Counted from the stretch's first letter, positions 16,806 through 26,165 are shown. The stretch is 64,000 nucleotides of DNA from Bacillus testis (GCF_001243895.1 NZ_LN851186.1:3000-66999), one strand, 5' to 3'. Program-made: numbers and translations. The notes: generated by a model not told the origin, from the letters alone.

Positions 16806-18164
16806 ATGATCGCATCCATAAGAAAATATTTACAGTCATCCATCCTCCTATTTCTTGTTCCATCTCTTATTGGTGTAGTGTTATTTATGACTCCCATCCC
16901 TTATGGAGGTGAGATAACCATCCCTATCGCCATTCTGGCAGGAGGATTAAAAACATTTTTAGGAGATAGCATCCCTTATATAATGACATTCATTATTGTT
17001 TTAACCTCTATATTCACGATAGCGGCAAAGACAATGGACATCGCGTTTATCAAGAAGAGCGCTTTTTTCACTTCTCTCTTTGATGTCAATATAGCATGGA
17101 CACTTGCACGTATTCTTGGCGCTGTCTTCGCTGTCATGACACTTGCGAAGATCGGCCCGGAGTGGATTTGGTCTGAAGATACAGGCGGGACTGTCCTTTT
17201 CAGTCTATTGCCGACACTGTTTGCTGTTTTTCTCTTTGCCGGCCTGTTGTTGCCTTTACTATTGAATTTCGGGCTGTTGGAAATGTTCGGAGCCTTGTTC
17301 ACCAAAATCATGCGCCCCATTTTCAAGCTGCCAGGACGCTCTTCCGTCAACTGTGCGGCATCATGGTTAGGTGATGGTACAATCGGTATCCTGCTGACAA
17401 GCAAGCAATACGAAGAAGGATTTTATACGAAAAGAGAAGCAGCTATTATCGGTACTTCTTTTTCTGTTGTAAGCATCACTTTTAGCCTGGTCATCATTTC
17501 TCAGGTGAACCTTGGCCATATGTTCATTCCTTATTATTTAACAGTCTTAATAGCTGGATTGGTTGCAGCCATCATCATGCCGAGAATTCCGCCGCTATCA
17601 CGCATGGAAGACACACATATTGATGGCACCCCTGCCAACGAAGACAGCGAGATGATTCCTGAAGGATATACTCCTTTCACTTGGGGAACTAAGTTGGCTG
17701 TTGAGCGTGCTGCCCAAAATAAAGGGATGAAAGAGTTTCTCGTTGACGGAGGCCGGAATGTGCTTGACCTATGGATGGGCGTCGCACCGATTGTCATGGC
17801 CATGGGGACTTTGGCATTGATTGTCGCTACCTATACGCCTGTTTTTCAATGGCTGGGCATGCCATTCATTCCGCTCCTTGAATTATTGCAATTGCCGGAA
17901 GCAGCGGAAGCATCACAGACCATCCTGATCGGTTTTGCTGATATGTTCCTTCCATCTGTCTTGGCAACTGGCATCGAAAGCGAGCTGACCCGGTTTGTCA
18001 TTGCCGCACTATCGGTGACTCAATTGATCTACATGTCTGAAGTAGGCGGACTGCTTCTTGGATCGAAAATACCGGTTAAGATGAAAGATCTTATGATCAT
18101 TTTCCTGTTGCGGACAATCATTACGTTGCCGGTTATCGTATTAATCGCCAACCTGATCTTCTAA
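16806..18164 (+). CDS. YjiH family membrane protein with Gate domain
   Basis: The 452-residue integral membrane protein has about ten hydrophobic helices and two nucleoside-recognition (Gate) segments, around residues 145-265 and 320-440 (SSVNCAASWLGDGTIGILLT and VAPIVMAMGTLALIVATYTP). Similar YjiH proteins are suspected transporters, but no substrate is known. It is transcribed alone; a possible promoter (TTGATA about 16713, TAATTA 17 nt later) lies in the very AT-rich leader. The gene ends in a bidirectional terminator. Confidence 0.82.
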   Translation: MIASIRKYLQSSILLFLVPSLIGVVLFMTPIPYGGEITIPIAILAGGLKTFLGDSIPYIMTFIIVLTSIFTIAAKTMDIAFIKKSAFFTSLFDVNIAWTLARILGAVFAVMTLAKIGPEWIWSEDTGGTVLFSLLPTLFAVFLFAGLLLPLLLNFGLLEMFGALFTKIMRPIFKLPGRSSVNCAASWLGDGTIGILLTSKQYEEGFYTKREAAIIGTSFSVVSITFSLVIISQVNLGHMFIPYYLTVLIAGLVAAIIMPRIPPLSRMEDTHIDGTPANEDSEMIPEGYTPFTWGTKLAVERAAQNKGMKEFLVDGGRNVLDLWMGVAPIVMAMGTLALIVATYTPVFQWLGMPFIPLLELLQLPEAAEASQTILIGFADMFLPSVLATGIESELTRFVIAALSVTQLIYMSEVGGLLLGSKIPVKMKDLMIIFLLRTIITLPVIVLIANLIF

Positions 18165-18197
18165 ATAAAAAAAACGGGCAATCCGCCCGTTTTTTTT
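18165..18197. terminator. Bidirectional terminator
   Basis: AAAAACGGGC / GCCCGTTTTT with A and T runs on both sides, between the convergent yjiH-like and DUF6176 genes. Confidence 0.9.
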
Positions 18198-18535
18198 ATG
18201 TCATGGAAGCGAGAACCTTTTCCTGTATCATGCTGACTGCTGTCTGCAAGTCCACCGGCTCCGTGTCCGAGTCGATGCATTCTTCCCAAAAAGCCAGATG
18301 CTGCTTGTCTATCTCATGATGGGAATCCTCAACCGCCAGTCCGCCTTCCCCTTGGACTGAATACCAATACAGATACTCATCTTCGCCCTGCCTTTCCCGG
18401 AATATGGTTTTTTTCATCTTGGAGTGTAAGCAGGACCGAAGGCATCTGGTCATTCAGCAGTTTCATCCACCGATCGACCGCTTCGGATTTTCCTTTTTTC
18501 ACTTTAAATCTTGTCAATTCCACTTGAATAGCCAT
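18196..18535 (-). pseudogene. DUF6176 family gene with a frameshift
   Basis: Two overlapping frames together encode one DUF6176-like protein. The ATG at 18533-18535 (after AAGGG) starts MAIQVELTRFKVKKGKSEAV and runs to LLTLQDEK. The rest (TIFRERQGEDEYLYWYSVQG to the C terminus at 18196) is in another frame. The switch falls at a run of seven A on the minus strand (18408-18414); six would restore the frame. It is either a genuine mutation, phase variation or a sequencing error. Function of the family is unknown. Confidence 0.75.
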
Positions 18536-18550
18536 CGCCCCATCCCTTCA

Positions 18551-18585
18551 GGAAAAAAAGAGCTTCATCCTGGAAGATGGAGCCC
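18551..18585 (-). terminator. Terminator of the twin P-loop ATPase gene
   Basis: GGGCTCCATC / GATGAAGCTC stem (one mismatch, one G-T) followed by seven T on the minus strand. Confidence 0.75.
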
Positions 18586-18628
18586 TTTCCTTTTGGCTGT
18601 TCCTGAGCAACTTTACCTTAAAATGCAT

Positions 18629-19723
18629 TCAGCTCATTGCCATTTCTTGAATAATGCCGACCAAGCTGTCTTCGATTTCCTTCACTTTTGTAAAATCCAT
18701 CGCTTTCACATACAGAGCCTCAAGCTCATCGTGGCGTTTTTTGGCTTTTGCCAGGTGGGCGGTGGCTTCATCCATCTTTCTACGATAGCGCTTTGCCACA
18801 TGCTCAATATCCGTTCTATAATCTTCATCAGTCCCCGCTTCTATGCATCTTTCATAGACATCGACGATTTCGTCTCCGTCCCTATCCGGAAAGTACTCAT
18901 GCGGAGAGGTGCTATCAAATATAGCGAATCCAAGATCTCTGACGATGACCATATCCAAACTGTTAGGGTCGAAGCCGCAATGGTATATTTCTACATCATA
19001 TCCGCGCTGCTCCGCTTCTGCGCCGATGGCTTTCAGCATCGTCGATTTGCCCGAGCCTGGACGACCTTTTATAAAATAGCGGCGTTCCACATCCGCTGTC
19101 AAATTCGGTACATAGTCGATTGCTCCACTTGGCGTAGCCGCTCCGAGAAAACGGTGCCTTACATCAGCGATCCTTTCTTTCCGCTGGTCGCCAAAAAGCA
19201 TGTGGATTAATTCATCCTTCAATGCATCCGCTTTGCCGAAGTCCATCCGGTCGATAAAAATCGCTTCCCATTCATCATGGATCTTCAACGCTTGGGCGAA
19301 TGATTCATAGGCATTCTGAAAAGAAAGAGAAATCTGTTCGGTTAGCCATTCGATCTCATCCTTTTTGCCGGCCAAGGCCTCCGCATCCCACGCTTCTCCC
19401 AGATTCACATATTGTTCGACCGCACCCGGCAGTTTTGGTTCTATTATGTGCGGAGCCGTGCCATCCACCATGCCAACACGCAGTTCATTGATAATAATGC
19501 CGTCCAACGATTCATGATCCGATGAGCAATGCAGCAGTTGGAGCGTATAACCTTGATCTTCAAAAACAGAGGCAATATGTTTCATCAGTGTCGACTTGCC
19601 GGTTCCCGGACCGCCTTTAAGTATGAATAATTTCTTCAATCCTTCTAAGTTGGATTCATATAAACTGTGGAATCCGTATGCCGTATTGCCCCCCGCAAAA
19701 TAGTGGCGTATGCGTTCACTCAA
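18629..19723 (-). CDS. Twin P-loop NTPase of the PRK06851 type
   Basis: The 364-residue cytosolic protein has two Walker A motifs, GGPGTGKST (about residues 36-44) and GRPGSGKST (about 221-229), each followed by a similar strand-helix pattern ending in LLHCSSDHESLDGIIINE and IYHCGFDPNSLDMVIVRD. It is therefore an internal duplication. No function is assigned to the family. The long frame starts at 19822, but AAGGAG followed 9 nt later by TTG (19721-19723) gives the family-like start SERIRHYFAGGNTAYGF. It is monocistronic. Confidence 0.8.
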   Translation of the reverse strand: MSERIRHYFAGGNTAYGFHSLYESNLEGLKKLFILKGGPGTGKSTLMKHIASVFEDQGYTLQLLHCSSDHESLDGIIINELRVGMVDGTAPHIIEPKLPGAVEQYVNLGEAWDAEALAGKKDEIEWLTEQISLSFQNAYESFAQALKIHDEWEAIFIDRMDFGKADALKDELIHMLFGDQRKERIADVRHRFLGAATPSGAIDYVPNLTADVERRYFIKGRPGSGKSTMLKAIGAEAEQRGYDVEIYHCGFDPNSLDMVIVRDLGFAIFDSTSPHEYFPDRDGDEIVDVYERCIEAGTDEDYRTDIEHVAKRYRRKMDEATAHLAKAKKRHDELEALYVKAMDFTKVKEIEDSLVGIIQEMAMS

Positions 19724-19900
19724 AAAGAAACACTCCTTTTTTGGCAGTAGTCTGTTCACATCCATACTATGCACCTGCCCTTTCGTAGGTGAAAGCCTAG
19801 CTTTATGGACCGTTGATGGCATTGCATCCCCTTACAGTTGGGGCTATACTAATTTGATGTGCTTATATATTCAACTACTCTAAGAAGGAAGGGGATTCAT

Positions 19901-20725
19901 ATGAAAACATATGCACGCGAGCTCTTCATGATCATGGTGGGCTCCTTCCTATTCGCTATAGCCGTCAACTCATTCATCATAGCCGGCAACCTTGCCGAAG
20001 GCGGTGTAACAGGCGTTACCATTGTTCTTTATTACTTATTCCAATGGCCGCCAAGCGTTATGAATCTGCTGATCAACAGTGTTCTTCTCGTGATCGGCTA
20101 TAAATTTCTCGACCGGAAGACCATTTTGTATACGATTATTTTCATTATCTTCAGTTCTATATTCTTGAGTCTGACAGAGAGCTGGGGTGTCCATACAGAT
20201 AATGTTTTCATTAATTGTATTTTTGGCGGGATATTTATGGGTGCGGGAATTGGCGTCATTGTACGCGCAGGCGGTACATCCGCCGGATCTACCATTCTTG
20301 CCAAGATTGCCAGCAAATATCTGCATTGGAATATCAGCTATGCCCTCCTGTTTTTTGACTTGATTATTGTCATAGGATCCACTTACGTCATTGGGCTGGA
20401 AAAAATGCTGGTGACAATTGTCTCCCTATTCATCGCCACTAAGGTGATGGACTATATGATCGAAGGGCTCGATACTAAAAAATCCATCACGATTATATCG
20501 GACAAGCACGGCGAAATAGCCAAAGAGGTGTCAGGCAAAATTAACCGGGGCTTGACGATCATTAAGGGGAAAGGCTATTACAGTAATCGCGACCGCGATA
20601 TTCTCTATGTCGTCATTCGCAAGCAAGAACTGACGTATTTACGGAAAATCGTCGAAGGCATTGATGAGGACGCTTTTATCATCGTCCATGATGTCCGCGA
20701 TGTTCTGAGTAAAAATTTCATTTGA
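19901..20725 (+). CDS. YitT family membrane protein
   Basis: The 274-residue protein has five or six N-terminal membrane helices (LFMIMVGSFLFAIAVNSFII first, GGVTGVTIVLYYL after it) and a C-terminal soluble DUF2179 domain (residues about 205-270: SITIISDKHGEIAKEV to VHDVRDVL). The family is widespread in Firmicutes with unknown transport or sensing function. The ATG at 19901 follows AAGGAAGGGG; the upstream frame from 19859 is not supported. It is a single gene, divergent from the twin P-loop ATPase. Confidence 0.85.
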   Translation: MKTYARELFMIMVGSFLFAIAVNSFIIAGNLAEGGVTGVTIVLYYLFQWPPSVMNLLINSVLLVIGYKFLDRKTILYTIIFIIFSSIFLSLTESWGVHTDNVFINCIFGGIFMGAGIGVIVRAGGTSAGSTILAKIASKYLHWNISYALLFFDLIIVIGSTYVIGLEKMLVTIVSLFIATKVMDYMIEGLDTKKSITIISDKHGEIAKEVSGKINRGLTIIKGKGYYSNRDRDILYVVIRKQELTYLRKIVEGIDEDAFIIVHDVRDVLSKNFI

Positions 20726-20810
20726 TGAATTAAAAAACAGCTTAAACTGCTTTCATACTCCTTTTAAAAACGGAGAAGCTCCAAGAATAATGTGAGCAAC
20801 AATTGATACC

Positions 20811-20912
20811 CGCTCCAAGATGCTCGCTTTCCGCGGGGCGGGCAGTGATCATCCTCGGCGCAAAGCGTCTGTGGGTTCTCACCTGTCCCGCACCTTCCCC
20901 TCCTATCAATCA
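20811..20912 (+). repeat. Decayed Bacillus-type GC-rich intergenic repeat
   Basis: The stretch GCTCGCTTTCCGCGGGGCG ... TCCTCGGCGCAAAGCG ... TCTCACCTGTCCCGC resembles a GC-rich intergenic element I recall from several Bacillus genomes. Its base composition differs sharply from the flanks. No ORF is present. The surrounding spacer 20726-21107 contains no gene I can support. Confidence 0.5.
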
Positions 20913-21107
20913 ACCTTATGATTAATCACTCACCTTATGTAAAACCAACCACTACTTTAGAAAATAGCCTTATGAAAATTAGGGATTCGATACCTAAAAG
21001 GCATCGCTTAAGTTAGGGATCACACCGTAGAAACACGGTGTTTTTCTCGTTTGCCCTTGTGCTCTATTACATATTCATTAAAGGGATGTTACATTCACTA
21101 GAAACAC

Positions 21108-21132
21108 GTTTGACAATCGTCAAAACGGCTAT
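21108..21132 (+). promoter_or_regulatory. Sigma-B promoter of the GsiB-type gene
   Basis: GTTTGA (21108-21113), 13 nt, GGCTAT (21127-21132). This is a good sigma-B match upstream of a stress-protein gene. Confidence 0.65.
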
Positions 21133-21174
21133 ATAAACACTATAACAAACAAAACAATAAAGGAGAGATTACTA

Positions 21175-21426
21175 ATGGCAGACAAAATGAGTAGAGAAGA
21201 AGCAGGACGTAAAGGCGGAGAAACTACAGCTAAAAACCACGATAAAGAATTCTACCAAGAAATCGGAGAAAAAGGTGGAGAAACTACAGCTAAAAACCAC
21301 GATAAAGAATTCTACCAAGAAATCGGGGAAAAAGGCGGAGAAGCTACTTCTAAAAACCACGATAAAGAATTCTACCAAGAAATTGGAGAAAAAGGCGGAG
21401 AAGCCCGCAGCAAAAACAGAGACTAA
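21175..21426 (+). CDS. GsiB-type KGG-repeat stress protein
   Basis: The 83-residue hydrophilic protein is built of a 20-residue repeat (KGGETTAKNHDKEFYQEIGE) present three times plus a partial copy. It matches the KGG/GsiB general stress family, thought to act like plant LEA hydrophilins in desiccation or glucose starvation. The coding repeats are 60 bp units, nearly identical at nucleotide level. A sigma-B promoter and AAAGGAGAG ribosome site are present, followed by a long terminator hairpin. Confidence 0.88.
   Translation: MADKMSREEAGRKGGETTAKNHDKEFYQEIGEKGGETTAKNHDKEFYQEIGEKGGEATSKNHDKEFYQEIGEKGGEARSKNRD
21211..21423 (+). repeat. 60 bp in-frame tandem repeat in the GsiB-type gene
   Basis: Three units (21211-21270, 21271-21330, 21331-21390) plus a partial copy differ at only a few positions, mostly at third bases and in the TTA to ATS codons. 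Confidence 0.95.
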
Positions 21427-21463
21427 TCTTTTTGCTGGATATGGCTTCAGATCCCTATCCATG

Positions 21464-21518
21464 AAAGAGGCCGACTTACGAATTGTCTCGTACAATTCGT
21501 TAAGCCGGCCTCTTTTTT
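21464..21518 (+). terminator. Terminator of the GsiB-type gene
   Basis: A stem of about 20 bp (AAAGAGGCCG...GAATTGT with ACAATTC...CCGGCCTCTTT) and a six-T tail. Confidence 0.88.
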
Positions 21519-21638
21519 ATGGAATATTATTTTTAAACCATTCACGAATAGAATGACGGGACTCCTGCATGATCAGATTCCAGTTCCTTTTATCCCATCT
21601 AATTGGCGCTTTAGGCTCCCACCGGTCAACGTTTTACC

Positions 21639-22115
21639 TTATTTGATCAGCTCAACGAAGTCCGCACCTGTCACTTCAGCCAGCAGAGCCGGCTTCAATT
21701 CAATTTGTGTGCCTATTTTTCCGCCGCTCACAATGATGGTGTCATGCGTTTCGGCAGCCACTTCGATAAAGGTAGGATACTTTTTGGTCATACCGACAGG
21801 TGAACATCCGCCACGGATATAGCCCGTAAGCTTTTGAATGTCTTTCACCGCTATCATTTCAATCTTTTTTTCCTTTGCGACAGAAGCTGCTTTTTTTAAA
21901 TCCAGCTCTTCTGCAACTGGAATGACATATACATACACTTGCTTGCTTGTTCCCTGGGCAACCAGGGTTTTATAGACTATTGCCGGATCCCTGCCTACCT
22001 TCTCTGCAACAGAGACGCCGTCAATCTTGCCGTCTCCCGCTTCATACGTATGCATCTCATATGGAATTTTTCCTGCATCAAGTATGCGCATGGCATTTGT
22101 TTTTCCTTTAGCCAT
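21639..22115 (-). CDS. ybaK: Cys-tRNA(Pro) deacylase YbaK/EbsC
   Basis: The 158-residue trans-editing enzyme hydrolyses Cys-tRNA(Pro) made by ProRS. YbaK-fold features are TNAMRILDAGKIPYEMHTY at the N terminus, KTLVAQG (with the catalytic-site Lys), VIPVAEELDLKKAA, GYIRGGCSPVGM and SGGKIGTQIELKP. TAGGAGG precedes the ATG. It starts 14 nt after topB on the same strand, so it is cotranscribed with topB. Confidence 0.9.
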   Translation of the reverse strand: MAKGKTNAMRILDAGKIPYEMHTYEAGDGKIDGVSVAEKVGRDPAIVYKTLVAQGTSKQVYVYVIPVAEELDLKKAASVAKEKKIEMIAVKDIQKLTGYIRGGCSPVGMTKKYPTFIEVAAETHDTIIVSGGKIGTQIELKPALLAEVTGADFVELIK

Positions 22116-22129
22116 TTTGCCCGAACCTC

Positions 22130-24298
22130 CTACTTATCAAATTTCAGTTTAGCTAATGCATCAGCCAATGCTGTATTGATTGGTTCATCCTTGTTCTGTT
22201 TTTTCATGTATTGTGAAACATCCCGCTTATTGGCAGCTTTCGAATTGCCTTTTTTGCGGCGGTTTTGGAAAGCGCTCATCTTCTCGCGATGGCCGCATTT
22301 ACATACAAAAATCTGGCCTTCCCCTTCTCCGCGCAGCTCTAATTTCTTATGGCATACCGGACAGCGTGCATTCGTCAATGTACTGATCCGTTTGCGGTGA
22401 CCGCATTCCCGGTCCTGGCATACCAGCATTTTCCCTTTTTTACCGTTCACTTCAAGCATCAATTTGCCGCAATCAGGGCAATGCTTGCCGGTAATATTGT
22501 CGTGCTTGAATTTTTCCTTGCTGTTTTTGACAGTATGCACCGCTTTCTTGGCATAGTCTTTCATTTCCGCCACAAATGCATTCTTATTCAGTTTTCCTTT
22601 AGCGATGGCATCAAGCTTTTGCTCCCATTGGGCTGTAAGTGCCGGTGATTTCAATTCTTCGGGAACCAATTCCAATAGCTGCTTGCCCTTGGAAGTCATG
22701 TAAATGCTTTTTTCTCTTTTCTCAATCAAGAAGGAGTTGAAAAGTTTCTCAATAATATCCGCCCGCGTAGCGACTGTGCCCAATCCGCCTGTTTGGCCGA
22801 TGGTTTTCACCAAATCCTTACTTTCGCCATTCATGTATTTCACTGGGTTTTCCATTGCAGACAAAAGCGTACCTTCGGTAAAGCGTTCCGGCGGTTTTGT
22901 TTCCCCATGTGTCAATGAAACCGAATCAACCGCAAATGTATCTCCCTGTTTCACCAATGGCAATGACGCCTCAGCTGAATCACCATGGTCATACAGCTCC
23001 TTCCAGCCGGCTCGAAGTACACGCTGCCCCTTAGCAACAAATGTTTCTTCGGCAATACTGGCTGTAATGCTTGTCTGTTCATACTCATACGGCGGCATGA
23101 AGACAGCCAGGAACCGTTTGACGATCAAATCATACACTTTCACTTCTTTATCGCTCATTTTCGGAAAGAAAGCGGATTGCTCGGTAGGAACGATCGCATG
23201 GTGATCTGAAACCTTGCTGTTATCGACAAATGACTTGCTTGTCTTAATTGGCTGGCGGAGAATCTTGGATGCCCATTGTGCATACGGCTTAATAGATACT
23301 GCCTCCAGGCGCTCTTTCAGCGTCCCAACCATGTCGGTCGTCAAATGCTTCGAGTCGGTCCGCGGATATGTTACTACTTTATATTGTTCATAGAGCCGTT
23401 GGGTAATAGACAGCGTTTCTTTAGCGGAATACCCGAATATGTTATTGCAGTCACGCTGTAGCTCTGTTAAATCATATAAACTATTGGCATACGTTTTTTT
23501 ATTTGTCTTTTTGACTTCAACAATCTTTCCTTTTTGATGGCTGATTTTCTTTTGGAGGCTTTCCGCATAATTTTCATCAAATGTGCGTGCCTCATTATTT
23601 TTGCTGTCTCTCCATGTCAGTGAAAGGCCATTGTCCGTTTTAACCTTCAAGCCGTAATAGGACTTAGGCTTAAACGTTTTGATTTCCTCTTCCCGGCGGG
23701 CGATCATAGCCAGTGTCGGCGTCTGTACCCGTCCACAGGACAATTGGGCATTATGCTTTGTTGTCAGAGCTCTTGTAGCATTCATTCCGACAAGCCAATC
23801 CGCTTCTGCTCTGGCCTGTGCTGACGCATACAGATTCTCATACTCCTTGCCGTTCTTCAGACGCTGGAAGCCTTGTTTAATCGCCTGGTCTGTTACCGAA
23901 GAAATCCATAAACGCTTTACAGGCTTCTTCACATTCGCTTTCTCAAGGATCCATCTGGCCACCAATTCCCCTTCACGGCCAGCATCCGTTGCGATAACCA
24001 CATCACTGACATCCTTGCGGTTCAACTGTGATTTCACGGCCTGGAACTGCTTGCCCGTCTTCTTGATGACAACGAGCTTCAATGATTTCGGAAGCATCGG
24101 AAGATCTTCCATTTTCCATGATTTATACCGATCATCATACGCTTCTGGTTCCGCCAATGTCACTAGATGGCCGAGTGCCCAAGTGACGATATATTGTTTC
24201 CCTTCTAAATATCCATTGCCTTTTTGCTGGCAACCGAGCACTTTTGCTATATCTCTACCCACGGAGGGTTTCTCTGCTAATACTAACGTTTTACTCAC
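22130..24298 (-). CDS. topB: DNA topoisomerase III
   Basis: The 722-residue type IA topoisomerase relaxes and decatenates DNA. It has a TOPRIM domain (LAEKPSVGRDIAKVLG, ATDAGREGE at 104-112), the active-site Tyr at residue 311 in TYPRTDSKHL, SCGRVQTPTL (188-197), and C-terminal zinc ribbons (CPDCGKLM ... CQDRECG; CPVCHKKLEL ... CKCG). Length matches B. subtilis TopB (Tyr310). The start is GTG with GAAGGG upstream. It is divergent from the ABC-F gene, with ybaK downstream. Confidence 0.95.
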   Translation of the reverse strand: MSKTLVLAEKPSVGRDIAKVLGCQQKGNGYLEGKQYIVTWALGHLVTLAEPEAYDDRYKSWKMEDLPMLPKSLKLVVIKKTGKQFQAVKSQLNRKDVSDVVIATDAGREGELVARWILEKANVKKPVKRLWISSVTDQAIKQGFQRLKNGKEYENLYASAQARAEADWLVGMNATRALTTKHNAQLSCGRVQTPTLAMIARREEEIKTFKPKSYYGLKVKTDNGLSLTWRDSKNNEARTFDENYAESLQKKISHQKGKIVEVKKTNKKTYANSLYDLTELQRDCNNIFGYSAKETLSITQRLYEQYKVVTYPRTDSKHLTTDMVGTLKERLEAVSIKPYAQWASKILRQPIKTSKSFVDNSKVSDHHAIVPTEQSAFFPKMSDKEVKVYDLIVKRFLAVFMPPYEYEQTSITASIAEETFVAKGQRVLRAGWKELYDHGDSAEASLPLVKQGDTFAVDSVSLTHGETKPPERFTEGTLLSAMENPVKYMNGESKDLVKTIGQTGGLGTVATRADIIEKLFNSFLIEKREKSIYMTSKGKQLLELVPEELKSPALTAQWEQKLDAIAKGKLNKNAFVAEMKDYAKKAVHTVKNSKEKFKHDNITGKHCPDCGKLMLEVNGKKGKMLVCQDRECGHRKRISTLTNARCPVCHKKLELRGEGEGQIFVCKCGHREKMSAFQNRRKKGNSKAANKRDVSQYMKKQNKDEPINTALADALAKLKFDK

Positions 24299-24544
24299 GC
24301 ATTACATTCCCTTCATATTCAGTGAAACGTCCACCGCCTTCATCTTACCCTCGGCGATTGGCCCGTTCCTGGCTGGTCTTTGTTTTTCCTACGTTCTTGC
24401 CGGTTGGCATGGGAAAACTCTATTAGCAACAGTATCTCACAAATCATTTATGAAATGAAGGATAGCGAATGGCCATCTGAAAACACGCCATCTTTCTTAG
24501 CCGATAGAGATCTCTTTTCCTTTTGATATAATGGCTTTAATCGC

Positions 24545-24574
24545 TTTACAGGGTTTTACATTCTCGAATACAAT
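24545..24574 (+). promoter_or_regulatory. Sigma-A promoter of the ABC-F gene
   Basis: TTTACA (24545-24550), 18 nt, TACAAT (24569-24574). It is the best candidate in the 317 bp divergent topB/ABC-F spacer, which holds no other gene. Confidence 0.5.
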
Positions 24575-24615
24575 AGGAAGAACGTGAGTATGAAAATTTC
24601 AGGAGTTGACTATAT

Positions 24616-26163
24616 ATGAGTTTATTGGCAGTAGAAGGCCTGAGCCACAGCTTTGGCGACAGAATGCTATTTAAGAATGTTTCTTTCCAATTAAATAACG
24701 AACATGTCGGATTGGTCGGCGCTAACGGTGTCGGCAAATCGACCATGATGAATATCATTACCGGACAAATGATTTACGATACCGGCAAAGTCCAATGGAC
24801 ACCCGGCGTAGAGTATGGTTATCTCGATCAACATACAAATCTGACTCCCGGCAAAACAATCCGCAATGTCCTGCAGGAAGCTTTTGCCCACCTGTTTGAC
24901 GTAGAGGCGGAACTGAATGAAGTAACAGCGAAAATGGGCGAAGCAACTCCCGAAGAGCTTGAAGAATTGCTGGAGCGCATGGCCGAGCTGCAAGACCAAT
25001 TGGATGCAGGCGGTTTCTATTCACTTGACCTTAAAATTGAAGATGCTGCACGCGGTCTGGGGCTGGATGCCATCGGACTTGAGCGCGATGTAGCTGCACT
25101 AAGCGGCGGCCAGCGCACCAAGGTATTATTGGCGAAACTGCTCCTTGAACAGCCGCAGGTCCTTCTTTTGGACGAGCCTACCAACTATTTGGATGAAGAA
25201 CATATCACATGGCTGTCCAAATACTTGAAAGAGTACCCGCATGCGTTTATCCTGATTTCCCATGATACGGAATTCATGAATGCATCAACGGATGTCATTT
25301 TCCATTTGGAATTCGCCAAGCTGACACGCTACACAGCAACGTACGAAAAATTCCTGGAGCTGGCTGAATTGCACAAAAACCAGCACATAAATGCCTATGA
25401 AAAACAACAGGAATTCATTAAGAAGCAAGAAGATTTCATCGCCAAAAATAAAGCCCGTTACTCGACAACCGGACGCGCCAAAAGCCGCCAGAAGCAACTG
25501 GACCGGATGGAACGGATCGACCGTCCTGAAACAGCAATAAAACCAACGTTCGAATTTAAGGAAACGCGCGCAAGCAGCCGCTGGGTATTCGAAGGAAAGG
25601 ATTTCCAAATAGGATATGACCATCCCCTGCTTCCCCATAAATTAAACATGACAATCGAACGCGGCGAGAAAATTGCCATTGTCGGCTGCAATGGCGTCGG
25701 TAAATCAACGCTTCTGAAAACAATCCTTGGCGTGATTCCGCCGCTCAGCGGAAAAGTGGTAAAAGGCGATTTCTTGTATCCGATTTACTTTGAGCAAGAA
25801 GTAAAAGCGGACAACAGCACACCGATCGATGTCGTGTGGAATGCATACCCAAGTATGGAACAAGCCCAAGTGCGGGCCGCTTTGGCGCGCTGCGGTTTGA
25901 AGAACGAACACATCTCCCGCCCGATGAACCAGCTAAGCGGAGGAGAACAAGCAAAAGTCCGCCTCTGCAAGCTGCTGATGGAAGAAAGCAACTGGGTCCT
26001 ATTCGATGAGCCAACCAACCACTTAGACGTAACTGCAAAAGAAGAACTAAAACGCGCACTAGCCGCCTACAAAGGCACCGTCCTACTCGTCTCCCACGAA
26101 CCAGACTTCTACCAAGACTGGGTAACAAAAACCTGGAACGTAGAACAATGGGCGAATGAATAA
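24616..26163 (+). CDS. ABC-F family ATPase (YfmM-like)
   Basis: The 515-residue soluble protein has two ABC domains: Walker A GANGVGKST near 35-43 and GCNGVGKST near 358-366, signatures LSGGQRTKV and LSGGEQAKV, and Walker B LLLDEPTNYLD and VLFDEPTNHLD. The ABC-F linker of charged helices (EKQQEFIKKQEDFIAKNKAR, RAKSRQKQLDRMER) lies between them. There is no membrane domain. ABC-F proteins act on the ribosome E site. Size and sequence recall B. subtilis YfmM, a housekeeping rather than antibiotic-resistance type (inference). AGGAG precedes the ATG. Confidence 0.9.
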   Translation: MSLLAVEGLSHSFGDRMLFKNVSFQLNNEHVGLVGANGVGKSTMMNIITGQMIYDTGKVQWTPGVEYGYLDQHTNLTPGKTIRNVLQEAFAHLFDVEAELNEVTAKMGEATPEELEELLERMAELQDQLDAGGFYSLDLKIEDAARGLGLDAIGLERDVAALSGGQRTKVLLAKLLLEQPQVLLLDEPTNYLDEEHITWLSKYLKEYPHAFILISHDTEFMNASTDVIFHLEFAKLTRYTATYEKFLELAELHKNQHINAYEKQQEFIKKQEDFIAKNKARYSTTGRAKSRQKQLDRMERIDRPETAIKPTFEFKETRASSRWVFEGKDFQIGYDHPLLPHKLNMTIERGEKIAIVGCNGVGKSTLLKTILGVIPPLSGKVVKGDFLYPIYFEQEVKADNSTPIDVVWNAYPSMEQAQVRAALARCGLKNEHISRPMNQLSGGEQAKVRLCKLLMEESNWVLFDEPTNHLDVTAKEELKRALAAYKGTVLLVSHEPDFYQDWVTKTWNVEQWANE

Positions 26164-26165
26164 AG

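Noticed and set aside
18404-19210. 268-codon plus-strand ORF
   Set aside because: It is antisense to the twin P-loop ATPase gene and the DUF6176 remnant; no ribosome site, and Cys/His/Phe-rich composition typical of a shadow frame.
21211-21423. CRISPR or satellite interpretation of the 60 bp repeats
   Set aside because: They are in-frame coding repeats of a KGG stress protein.
21519-21638. Short minus frame ending WFKNNIP next to ybaK
   Set aside because: Open for ~38 codons but with an ATG only 17 codons before the stop and no ribosome site; too weak to call.
23679-24458. 259-codon plus-strand ORF
   Set aside because: It lies opposite topB, whose motifs and length are certain; there is no ribosome site.
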